This document shows positions 1-8,200 of a stretch of 20,745 bases of DNA, in pieces. Within the stretch, counting starts at the first letter, position 1, and every line of letters begins with the position of its first letter. Source of the DNA: an uncultured Collinsella sp. (GTDB lineage: Bacteria; Actinomycetota; Coriobacteriia; Coriobacteriales; Coriobacteriaceae); assembly GCA_937937835.1 (NCBI GenBank), contig CALDBJ010000151.1, positions 1-20,745 of the forward strand, in the 5' to 3' direction. Position numbers and translations under genes: made by a program. The notes beneath the pieces are model-generated. The model saw nothing but the letters and a program-made list of their open reading frames with translations, made no database searches and was not told the origin of the DNA.

Positions 1-496
1 TTACTTCAACCCCATCGGCGCTCATCCGTCGGGCCTGATCGGCGAGGACCCCAACGGCATCCCCAACAACCTGGTGCCCTATGTCGCCCAGGTCGCCGTG
101 GGCAAGCTCGAGGCCGTTCAGGTCTTTGGCAACGACTACCCCACCCCCGACGGCACCGGCGTGCGCGACTACATCCACGTGTGCGATCTGGCCTCTGGTC
201 ACGTTGCCGCCCTTAACTGGATGAACGGCAAGACCGGCGTCGAGATCTTTAACTTGGGCACCGGCACCGGCACCTCGGTACTCGAGGTCGTTGCCGCCTT
301 CTCCAAGGCTTGTGGCAAGGAGCTGCCCTATGTGATCCGCGAGCGCCGCGCCGGCGACATCGCTGCCAACTGGTGCGATGCCTCCAAGGCCGAGCGCATG
401 ATGGGCTGGAAGGCCCAGTACGACATCGCGGACATGTGCCGCGATAGCTGGAACTGGCAGAGCCACAACCCCAACGGCTTCGCCGACGCCGAGTAG
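1..496 (+). CDS. galE: UDP-glucose 4-epimerase, C-terminal part (5' truncated by window edge)
   Basis: This is the 3' part of a gene whose start lies before the window; the frame opens at base 2 and gives about 164 residues. The first visible residues, YFNPIGAHPSG, followed by IGEDPNGIPNNLVPYV and later TPDGTGVRDYIHVCDLA, are hallmark substrate-binding segments of GalE, an extended short-chain dehydrogenase that interconverts UDP-glucose and UDP-galactose with bound NAD in the cytoplasm (Leloir pathway). The Rossmann half and the catalytic Ser/Tyr/Lys are outside the window. It ends at TAG 494-496 and is followed by a strong terminator, so it is probably transcribed separately from malQ. The internal GTG at base 74 is not the true start. 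Confidence 0.95.
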   Translation, partial: YFNPIGAHPSGLIGEDPNGIPNNLVPYVAQVAVGKLEAVQVFGNDYPTPDGTGVRDYIHVCDLASGHVAALNWMNGKTGVEIFNLGTGTGTSVLEVVAAFSKACGKELPYVIRERRAGDIAANWCDASKAERMMGWKAQYDIADMCRDSWNWQSHNPNGFADAE

Positions 497-518
497 CAAA
501 AACCTACATACCGCTCTT

Positions 519-554
519 GCCCCGATCTCACGTTGTGAGGTCGGGGCTTTTTTT
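519..554 (+). terminator. Intrinsic terminator of galE
   Basis: A 13-bp stem (519-531 with 535-547, one G-T wobble) with a 3-base loop is followed by seven T residues (548-554). It begins 22 bases after the galE stop codon and separates galE from malQ. Confidence 0.93.
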
Positions 555-603
555 CATGGCATGTAACCATTCGCCGAAAATCGACCAACTTTTTTATCTT
601 GCC

Positions 604-633
604 TGTACATGTTTAAACAACATGTTTTACAAT
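604..633 (+). promoter_or_regulatory. Candidate malQ promoter
   Basis: TACAAT at 628-633 is a good -10 box. TGTACA at 604-609, 18 bases upstream, is a weak (4/6) -35 box. The spacer contains the TGTTTAAACA palindrome, so a protein bound there would block RNA polymerase. The region is clearly richer in AT than the flanking genes. The assignment is by eye only. Confidence 0.5.
607..625. promoter_or_regulatory. Candidate operator upstream of malQ
   Basis: Two overlapping dyads are present: the 10-bp palindrome TGTTTAAACA (610-619), and ACATGTT, five bases, AACATGT (607-625). The same GTTTRAAC core recurs upstream of the sugar-binding protein gene and twice in the regulator/PTS divergent gap. 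This suggests a common regulator, probably the GntR protein at 9823-10542. Confidence 0.5.
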
Positions 634-706
634 AGGCGTATCGAATCAGAACATCGGAGGCGGACTGCACACCCATCGGCAGGCCGACCCCACAACAAGA
701 AGGTTA

Positions 707-2224
707 GTGAGCGCATTCATGGAGCGTGCAAGCGGCGTCCTCATGCCCGTCTCATCTCTGCCCGGACCATACGGAATCGGCGGCTTTGGCTGGAATGCCT
801 ACGACTTCGTCGATTTTCTCGCCTCGTGCAAACAACATTACTGGCAGATTCTGCCCCTTACGACGACCAGCTATGGCGATTCGCCCTATCAGTCGTTCTC
901 GGCCCGCGCAGGCAACCCCAACTTTATCGACTTTGCCGAGCTTATCGAGGCAGGGTATCTGGAGCAGCGCGATATCGATGGCGTGTATCTGGGATCCGAC
1001 CCCAGCAATGTCGACTACGGTGCTATCTTTGACGGCCGCCGTCAGATTCTCGACCGCGCCGCTGAGCGCTTTGCTGCCGACAAGCCGGCCGATTTCGATG
1101 ACTTTATCCAGGCCAACGAGGACTGGCTCATCCCCTACTGTGAGTTCATGACCGTCAAAGAGGAGTGCGGTCTCAAGGCGTTTTGGGAGTGGCCCGCGGA
1201 GCTCCGCACCCGCGGCGAGGCTTCCGCCAAGGTCTGCGCCGACCATCCGGCGCATATGCTCTACCACCAGATGACGCAGTACTTTTTCGATCGCCAGTGG
1301 AGCCGCCTCAAGGCCTATGCCAACGAGCGCGACATTCTCATCATCGGCGACCTGCCCATCTATGTCTCGCGTGACTCCGTCGAGATGTGGGCGACACCTG
1401 AGCTCTTTAAGATCGACGCCGCCGGCAATCCGGTGAGCGTCGCCGGCACGCCGCCCGACCAGTTCTCGGCCACCGGCCAGTACTGGGGCAACCCCATCTA
1501 CGACTGGGACGCCATGGAGTCCGACGGCTTCTCCTGGTGGGAGGGCCGCATTCGCGCCGCCCTCGACATGTACGACGTCATCCGCCTGGATCACTTCCGC
1601 GGCTTCGAGGCCTATTGGGAGGTGCCGTTCTCCTCACCCGATTCGTCCTACGGTTCGTGGACGCAGGGTCCCGGCCTCAAGTTCTTCAAGACGCTCGAGG
1701 AAAAGCTCGGCACGCTGCCCATCATCGCCGAGGACCTGGGCTTCCTCACCCCCGGCGTCATCGACATGCGCGACAACTCGGGCTTCCCCGGCATGAAGAT
1801 CCTGCAGTTTGCCTTTGAGGGCACCAACTCGTACTACCTGCCGCATAACTACATCGCCAACACCGTCGCCTATGTGGGCACCCACGACAACGAGACGGCG
1901 CGCGGTTGGTTTGAGGGAACGGCCACCCCGCGTCAGCGCGAGCAGGCAGCCCTGTACACCCATCAGCAAGCCGGCGAACCCATGGCAGATGCACTCAATC
2001 GCACCATCGCCGCCAGCGTGAGCGACACGTGCATCTACACCATGCAGGACCTGCTCAACTTGGGCAACGAGGCGCGCATCAACACCCCTGCCACGCTGGG
2101 CGGCAACTGGACCTGGCGCATGCTCGACGGCGCCATCACCCGCGAGCTCGAGCACAAACTCACCGACTGGACCGAGACCTACTTCCGCATCCCGTCGGAA
2201 GCCGAAATCGAGCTTCCTCAATAG
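707..2224 (+). CDS. malQ: 4-alpha-glucanotransferase (amylomaltase, GH77)
   Basis: This cytoplasmic disproportionating enzyme transfers 4-alpha-glucan segments between malto-oligosaccharides, releasing glucose and lengthening chains for phosphorolysis. It has 505 residues, the usual size for the short amylomaltase form. Visible GH77 signatures include the nucleophile D295 in RLDHFRG, the acid/base E342 in AEDLG, and the transition-state stabiliser D394 in THDNET; GDLPIYVSRDSVEMW is also typical. Two starts compete. GTG at 707 has AAGAAGG only 3 bases upstream. ATG at 719 gives the usual MERASGVL amino terminus but lies 15 bases from that sequence. The longer form is listed; true length may be 501. 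glgP follows after 128 bases on the same strand, so co-transcription is likely and matches the metabolic pairing. Confidence 0.95.
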   Translation: MSAFMERASGVLMPVSSLPGPYGIGGFGWNAYDFVDFLASCKQHYWQILPLTTTSYGDSPYQSFSARAGNPNFIDFAELIEAGYLEQRDIDGVYLGSDPSNVDYGAIFDGRRQILDRAAERFAADKPADFDDFIQANEDWLIPYCEFMTVKEECGLKAFWEWPAELRTRGEASAKVCADHPAHMLYHQMTQYFFDRQWSRLKAYANERDILIIGDLPIYVSRDSVEMWATPELFKIDAAGNPVSVAGTPPDQFSATGQYWGNPIYDWDAMESDGFSWWEGRIRAALDMYDVIRLDHFRGFEAYWEVPFSSPDSSYGSWTQGPGLKFFKTLEEKLGTLPIIAEDLGFLTPGVIDMRDNSGFPGMKILQFAFEGTNSYYLPHNYIANTVAYVGTHDNETARGWFEGTATPRQREQAALYTHQQAGEPMADALNRTIAASVSDTCIYTMQDLLNLGNEARINTPATLGGNWTWRMLDGAITRELEHKLTDWTETYFRIPSEAEIELPQ

Positions 2225-2272
2225 GAGCTACCGCGCCCGACCCCTCCCCACCGTGCGGACGCGCTTGCTTTT

Positions 2273-2306
2273 CCCGCGCGAGGCCACCCCAATCCCCTCG
2301 CGCGGG
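2273..2306. other. GC-rich hairpin between malQ and glgP
   Basis: A perfect 11-bp inverted repeat, CCCGCGCGAGG (2273-2283) and CCTCGCGCGGG (2296-2306), has a 12-base loop. Only CTTCTT follows, so it is a poor intrinsic terminator. It may be a partial terminator or an mRNA-stabilising element that sets the malQ to glgP ratio. Confidence 0.7.
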
Positions 2307-2352
2307 CTTCTTATGAATTGCAGACATGAAACAACCCATCACAGGAGAAAAC

Positions 2353-4620
2353 ATGCCCCAAATTAACCTCATGGAACTCGCCGAGCAGTCTTTTGGCACC
2401 TCGCTCGTGCAGCTCGACGACCGTCGCATTTACAAGCTGCTGGTCAAACTCGTGCAGGAGCGCTCCGCTGCCTGCCCGCTCAACAACGGCAAGAAAAAGC
2501 TCTATTACATTTCCGCCGAATTTTTGATCGGCAAGCTGCTCATCAACAACATGATCGACCTCGGCATCTACGACGAGGTTAAGGACCAGCTCACCGCCGC
2601 AGGCCACGACCTCAACAAGATCGAGGAATTCGAGGTCGAGCCGTCGCTCGGCAACGGTGGCCTGGGTCGCCTGGCCGCGTGCTTCCTGGATTCCATCGCC
2701 ACGCTGGGCTTGACCGGCGATGGCGTGGGCCTCAACTATCACTACGGTCTGTTCCGTCAGCGCTTTGTCGACAACCAGCAAAAGGCCGTCTCCGATGAGT
2801 GGCTCGGCGAGCAGAACATCCTAGTCGACGATGACCGCTCCTACACCGTCGAGTTCGGCGATTTTGCCGTCACCTCCAAGCTCGTCAACATCGATGTGCC
2901 CGGTTACGGCCAGCCCACCAAGAACCGCCTGCGCCTGTTCGACCTGGCGAGCGTCGACGACGGCCTGGTCCCCGGCAGCTCCATCGACTTCGACAAGACC
3001 GAGATCGCCAAGAACCTCACCTTGTTCCTCTACCCCGACGATTCCGACGAGCAGGGCCGCCTACTTCGCATCTACCAGGAATACTTCATGGTAAGCAACG
3101 CCGCCCAGCTCCTGATCGACGAGGCCATCGAGCGCGGCAGCAACCTGCACGATCTGGCCGACTACGCCGTTGTCCAGATCAACGACACGCACCCCACCAT
3201 GGTCATCCCCGAGCTCATTCGCCTGCTCACCACCGAGCACGACATCGAGTTTGACGAGGCCGTTACCATCGTACGCTCCATGGTCGCCTACACTAACCAC
3301 ACGATTCTTGCCGAGGCGCTCGAGAAGTGGCCGCTCACCAGCCTGCAGAAGGTCTCCCCTGCCATCGCCGACATTATCGTCAAGCTCGATGAGATCGCGA
3401 AGGCCGAGCACGATGACCCGCGCGTCGCCATCATCGACGAGCACGACACCGTCCACATGGCCCACATGGACATCCACTTTGGCTTCTCCATCAACGGCGT
3501 AGCCGCCCTCCACACCAAGATCCTGGAGGACACCGAGCTTCATCCGTTCTACGAGATCTATCCCGAGAAGTTCTCCAACAAGACCAACGGCATCACCTTC
3601 CGCCGCTGGATTCATGGGGCCAACCCCGCGCTCGCCAGCCTGCTCGACGATGTGATCGGCACCGACTGGCGCAGCACCGGCGATCTGAGCAAACTCGCCA
3701 AGTTCGCCGACGACAAGGACGTTCTTGAGCGCCTGGCCGCCACCAAGGTCGAAGCCAAGGCCATCATGCGCCAGTTCATGGCGCTCGAGCAGGGCGTGAC
3801 CATTCCCTCCAACGCCATCATCGACGTCCAGGTCAAGCGCATCCACGAGTACAAGCGTCAGCAGATGCTCGCGCTCTACATCATCTGGAAGTACCTCGAT
3901 ATCAAGAACGGCAACAGACCTAAGCACCCTGTCACCATCATCTTTGGCGGCAAGGCGGCGCCTGCCTACACTATCGCGCAGGACATCATCCATCTGATCT
4001 TGACGCTGTCGCAGTGGATTGCAAACGACCCCGACGTGGCTCCCTACCTGCAGGTCGTCATGATCGAAAACTACAACGTCACCGCCGCCGAGCGCGTGAT
4101 CCCCGCCGCTGATATCTCCGAGCAGATCAGCCTGGCCTCCAAGGAGGCGAGCGGCACCTCCAACATGAAGTTCATGCTCAACGGCGCCCTAACCCTGTGC
4201 ACGCTCGACGGCGCCAACGTGGAGATTGCCGAGCTCGTGGGCGACGAGAATATCTATACCTTTGGTGCCTCGTCCAAACAGGTCGAGCAGCTCTATGCCG
4301 ACGGCACCTATGACGCCGGTGTGCTCTACCGCAAGCCCGGCATTAAACTGCTGGTGGACTTCATCACCAACCCCGCCTTTATGGCGACCGGCAACGTCGA
4401 GCGCCTGCAGCGCCTGCACGATGACATTAAGGGCAAGGACTGGTTTATGGCCCTGCTCGACATCGAGGAGTACATCCAGACCAAGGAGCGCGTGTTGGCC
4501 GACTACGAGGACCAGGACGCCTGGATGCGCAAGGCGCTGATCAACATCGCCAACGCCGGCACCTTCTCGTCCGACCGCACAATCTCCCAGTACAACGACG
4601 AGATCTGGCACCTGAGCTAA
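2353..4620 (+). CDS. glgP: Glycogen/starch/alpha-glucan phosphorylase (GT35)
   Basis: This PLP-dependent cytoplasmic enzyme removes glucose 1-phosphate from the non-reducing end of alpha-1,4-glucans. It has 755 residues, close to the compact phosphorylases of Firmicutes and Actinobacteria and shorter than E. coli MalP (about 797). The PLP Schiff-base lysine is K606 in EASGTSNMKFMLNGA, followed by LDGANVEI. EPSLGNGGLGRLAACFLDS and VQINDTHPTM are further family signatures. ATG 2353 is chosen because AGGAG (2343-2347) sits 5 bases upstream. An in-frame ATG at 2326 lacks a ribosome binding site and would add nine residues. It works with MalQ: phosphorolysis stalls on short oligomers, which MalQ rebuilds. 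Whether the physiological substrate is maltodextrin or stored glycogen cannot be told from sequence. The maltose-type context favours maltodextrin. Confidence 0.95.
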   Translation: MPQINLMELAEQSFGTSLVQLDDRRIYKLLVKLVQERSAACPLNNGKKKLYYISAEFLIGKLLINNMIDLGIYDEVKDQLTAAGHDLNKIEEFEVEPSLGNGGLGRLAACFLDSIATLGLTGDGVGLNYHYGLFRQRFVDNQQKAVSDEWLGEQNILVDDDRSYTVEFGDFAVTSKLVNIDVPGYGQPTKNRLRLFDLASVDDGLVPGSSIDFDKTEIAKNLTLFLYPDDSDEQGRLLRIYQEYFMVSNAAQLLIDEAIERGSNLHDLADYAVVQINDTHPTMVIPELIRLLTTEHDIEFDEAVTIVRSMVAYTNHTILAEALEKWPLTSLQKVSPAIADIIVKLDEIAKAEHDDPRVAIIDEHDTVHMAHMDIHFGFSINGVAALHTKILEDTELHPFYEIYPEKFSNKTNGITFRRWIHGANPALASLLDDVIGTDWRSTGDLSKLAKFADDKDVLERLAATKVEAKAIMRQFMALEQGVTIPSNAIIDVQVKRIHEYKRQQMLALYIIWKYLDIKNGNRPKHPVTIIFGGKAAPAYTIAQDIIHLILTLSQWIANDPDVAPYLQVVMIENYNVTAAERVIPAADISEQISLASKEASGTSNMKFMLNGALTLCTLDGANVEIAELVGDENIYTFGASSKQVEQLYADGTYDAGVLYRKPGIKLLVDFITNPAFMATGNVERLQRLHDDIKGKDWFMALLDIEEYIQTKERVLADYEDQDAWMRKALINIANAGTFSSDRTISQYNDEIWHLS

Positions 4621-4645
4621 TTCGCTTCCCTTACCCATTCTCTTG

Positions 4646-4679
4646 AAAACGGAGTCACGGCAACGCGGCTCCGTTTTTT
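4646..4679 (+). terminator. Intrinsic terminator of malQ-glgP
   Basis: AAAACGGAG (4646-4654) pairs with CTCCGTTTT (4669-4677), and the run of six T extends to 4679. It starts 25 bases after the glgP stop. Confidence 0.88.
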
Positions 4680-4724
4680 GTGTCCCTGTGTTGCCCGTGG
4701 CCTGCCTCGACAAAAAAACTCGGT

Positions 4725-5005
4725 CTGTAACATCTAGCCGTCAAAATTGAGTCTACCTGTTACAGATCGAGACAAACGAAATTGTCCCGATGAACTATCT
4801 CAATCTGTAACAGATAACCGCTGGAATCGGGTCTACCTGTTACAGAATGAGACAGACGGGCAAGGCGGCTAAAACAATCTCAATCTGTAACAGGTAACTG
4901 CCGAAATCAGTCCTTCGTGTTACAGATCGAGATGAAAGGACAGGCAGCTCGACGCTGTCTAAATCTGTAACATCTAGGCCCAATTTGGCCCTCCTCCTGT
5001 TACAG
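4725..5005. repeat. Four-unit array of inverted CTGTAACA/TGTTACAG sites with exact 80-bp period
   Basis: CTGTAACA begins at 4725, 4805, 4885 and 4965, and TGTTACAG begins at 4758, 4838, 4918 and 4998. Each series is therefore spaced by exactly 80 bases. Within a unit the arms are 25 bases apart; between units 39 bases separate them. Conservation extends outward: TGTTACAG is followed by AT(C/T)GAGA-like bases in most units, and the second and third CTGTAACA are preceded by TCTCAAT, so neighbouring units also form a longer imperfect dyad. Intervening sequences are only loosely similar. The array fills the gap between the convergent terminators of glgP and the transporter operon. No reading frame or cas gene is associated. 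Function is unknown; a protein-binding array or a REP-like structured repeat is possible. Confidence 0.9.
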
Positions 5006-5037
5006 ATCAAGACAAACTGACAGATAGACAGCCCGGC

Positions 5038-5083
5038 ACAAAGAAAGGCTCCCCTCTCGCCCAGTGGACGGGAGGGGAGCCTT
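5038..5083 (-). terminator. Intrinsic terminator of the sugar ABC operon
   Basis: AAGGCTCCCCTC (5045-5056) pairs perfectly with GAGGGGAGCCTT (5072-5083). Read leftward, the stem is followed by TTTCTTTG, a U-rich tail. It lies 69 bases beyond the stop codon of the ATPase gene. Confidence 0.85.
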
Positions 5084-5151
5084 ATATGTGACCGCGGCAA
5101 AAGGATGGCAATACCGCAGTCGCCCAAAGGGAGGGCCTGGATGCACCGGGC

Positions 5152-6351
<1,200 letters not shown>

Positions 6352-6368
6352 GTCTTTACCTTTCGATA

Positions 6369-6395
6369 TGCGGCGCCACGCTGAGGGGCGCCGCA
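6369..6395 (-). other. Intercistronic hairpin before the ATPase gene
   Basis: TGCGGCGCC (6369-6377) pairs perfectly with GGCGCCGCA (6387-6395) across a 9-base loop. No U-tract follows on the leftward transcript, so mRNA stabilisation or processing is more likely than termination. Confidence 0.7.
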
Positions 6396-6419
6396 GAAAC
6401 TTGCAAAACAGTTACGGCA

Positions 6420-7259
6420 TCAGCCCTTGACGGCACCTGCCACCACGCCGTCGATGATGTACTTCTGGCAGAGGATGTACATGACGACGATGGGGACAAC
6501 GACCATCATGATGCAGGCCATCATGGGGCCGAGCTCGACGTGGCCGTAGCCGCCGCGGAAGTACTGGATCAAGATAGGAATGGTCTTGTACTTGGTGGAG
6601 TCGAGCGTAAGGTAGGGCAGCAGGTAGTCGTTCCAGACCCACATGGTCTCGAGGATGCCGACCGAAAGATAGGTGGGCTTCATAATGGGGAGGACGATCT
6701 TAAAGAACACCTGGACCGGGTTGCAGCCATCAATCATGGCTGCCTCTTCGATCTCGAGCGGAATGTTCTTTACAAAGCCGGCGAACATAAAGACCGCCAG
6801 GCCCGCGCCAAAGCCAAGGTAGATAAAGCAGATGTTGAACGGCGTGTTGAAGCCAATGCGGTCCGCCAAATTGGACAGCGTGAACATGAGCATCTGGAAG
6901 GGCACGACCATCGAGAAGACGAACAGGTAATAGAAGAAGTTCGAGATCTTGCTGTTGACACGAACCACGTACCAAGCGCACATGGAACAGCACACCAAGA
7001 TCAGCACGACCGACGTGACCGTGATGATGAGCGAGTACATAAATGCCGAGGCAAAGCCCTGCTCGTTAAGAGCGTGCAAGTAGTTTGCGAGGCCGTTGAA
7101 CGTCTCGGGCGTGAGCAGATCGAATGCCGTGGTGGTGCTGATTGCGGTCGCTTTCTTAAAGGAATTGAGCGCAATCATGAACACGGGGTAGATCCATGCG
7201 AGCGACAGAATCGTAAAGAAAATCGAGAGCGCGCGGTTGATAGCCTTATCGCGTTTCAT
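6420..7259 (-). CDS. Carbohydrate ABC transporter permease, MalG/MsmG type
   Basis: This inner-membrane permease has 279 residues and about six hydrophobic segments (near 10-31, 72-95, 108-130, 141-163, 196-214 and 242-266). The EAA loop that docks on the ATPase is EEAAMIDGCNPVQVFFKIVLP, around 171-191. It forms a heterodimer with the product of the gene immediately upstream. Its ATG overlaps that gene's stop codon by one base (TAATG), an arrangement typical of translational coupling and equal subunit supply. It belongs to the CUT1 family for di- and oligosaccharides. The exact sugar cannot be read from the permease. Neighbouring malQ and glgP suggest malto-oligosaccharides. Confidence 0.92.
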   Translation of the reverse strand: MKRDKAINRALSIFFTILSLAWIYPVFMIALNSFKKATAISTTTAFDLLTPETFNGLANYLHALNEQGFASAFMYSLIITVTSVVLILVCCSMCAWYVVRVNSKISNFFYYLFVFSMVVPFQMLMFTLSNLADRIGFNTPFNICFIYLGFGAGLAVFMFAGFVKNIPLEIEEAAMIDGCNPVQVFFKIVLPIMKPTYLSVGILETMWVWNDYLLPYLTLDSTKYKTIPILIQYFRGGYGHVELGPMMACIMMVVVPIVVMYILCQKYIIDGVVAGAVKG

Positions 7260-8113
7260 TACTGCTGCACCTCCTTGGACCTCGTGGCCTTAAGCTGGAT
7301 CATAGAAATAGCGACGACCAGGATGCAGAAGATGACTGCCTTGGCCTGGCCAATGCCCTGCCATGCGATGCCGGCACGCGAGTAGAACGTGTTGTAGATG
7401 TTCAGGGCGAGCATCTCGGTGGAGTGCGCGGGGGCGCCGCCGGTAAGGGCGAGGTTCTGGTCGAACAGCTTAAAGCCGTTGGTGATGGACAGGAACAGGC
7501 AGATGGTGATGGTCGGCATCAGGTTAGGGATCTTAACCTTCCAAAACGTCTGCCATGCCGTGGCACCGTCGACCTTGGCGGCCTCGATGTAGTCGGACGG
7601 AATGGACTGCAGACCAGCGATGTAGATGATCATCATGTAGCCGACCTGCTGCCACAGGGTCAGGATGATAAGGCCCCAGAAGCCAGCAGCAGAGTTAAGC
7701 GCGATGAGCTGGGCGCCCACGTTGGAGAGCAGGCAGTTGATCAGAATCTGCCAAATGTAACCCAGTACGATGCCGCCGATCAGGTTAGGCATAAAGAAGA
7801 TCGTACGGAAGATATTGGTGCCCTTGAGCGCCTTGCGGGTGAGCGCCTGCGCGATGGCAAGGGCGATCACGTTGATAAGCACCGTCGACAGGAAGGCAAA
7901 CGCCACGGTAAAGAAGAACGACGTGGAGAACTGCGGATCGGACAGCGCGCGCACGTAATTCTTGATACCGACAAAGTGCGCGTTGTTAATGATAATAAAC
8001 TGGCAGAACGAGAGATAGAAGCCCTGGATAAAGGGGATCACGAACCCGATCATAAACGCCAGGCACGTGGGCAGCATAAAGAGCGGCCACCAGCGCTTGA
8101 GTGCTTTACCCAT
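7259..8113 (-). CDS. Carbohydrate ABC transporter permease, MalF/MsmF type
   Basis: This is the partner inner-membrane permease, 284 residues, with about six transmembrane segments and the EAA loop YIEAAKVDGATAWQTFWKVK near 175-194. It is much shorter than E. coli MalF (about 514 residues): it lacks the two extra N-terminal membrane helices and the large periplasmic loop, as usual for Gram-positive CUT1 permeases. ATG 8113 is preceded by GAAAGGA at about 7-base spacing. It follows the binding-protein gene after 87 bases that contain a very stable hairpin, and overlaps the next permease gene by one base. The conserved order binding protein, MalF-like, MalG-like, ATPase supports one import complex. 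Confidence 0.92.
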   Translation of the reverse strand: MGKALKRWWPLFMLPTCLAFMIGFVIPFIQGFYLSFCQFIIINNAHFVGIKNYVRALSDPQFSTSFFFTVAFAFLSTVLINVIALAIAQALTRKALKGTNIFRTIFFMPNLIGGIVLGYIWQILINCLLSNVGAQLIALNSAAGFWGLIILTLWQQVGYMMIIYIAGLQSIPSDYIEAAKVDGATAWQTFWKVKIPNLMPTITICLFLSITNGFKLFDQNLALTGGAPAHSTEMLALNIYNTFYSRAGIAWQGIGQAKAVIFCILVVAISMIQLKATRSKEVQQ

Positions 8114-8133
8114 AAAAGGGTCCTTTCAATATG

Positions 8134-8169
8134 CAGGGGGCGGGCAAACCAACGTCTGCCCGCCCCCTG
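8134..8169 (-). other. Very stable intercistronic hairpin after the binding-protein gene
   Basis: CAGGGGGCGGGCA (8134-8146) and TGCCCGCCCCCTG (8157-8169) form a perfect 13-bp, almost all G-C stem with a 10-base loop. The leftward transcript has no T-run after it. Its position between the binding-protein and permease genes matches elements that protect the upstream mRNA and give high binding protein and lower permease expression. Confidence 0.82.
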
Positions 8170-8200
8170 TCGCTAATCAGATAGCTTGGGCAGCAACTAC

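Noticed and set aside
3061..3993. Long minus-strand frame inside glgP, and a similar one at 752-1594 inside malQ
   Set aside because: Both lie opposite genes with intact catalytic motifs and show typical shadow composition.
4725..5005. CRISPR array
   Set aside because: The repeated units are short, alternate in orientation and number only four. Intervening sequences are related to each other and there are no cas genes.
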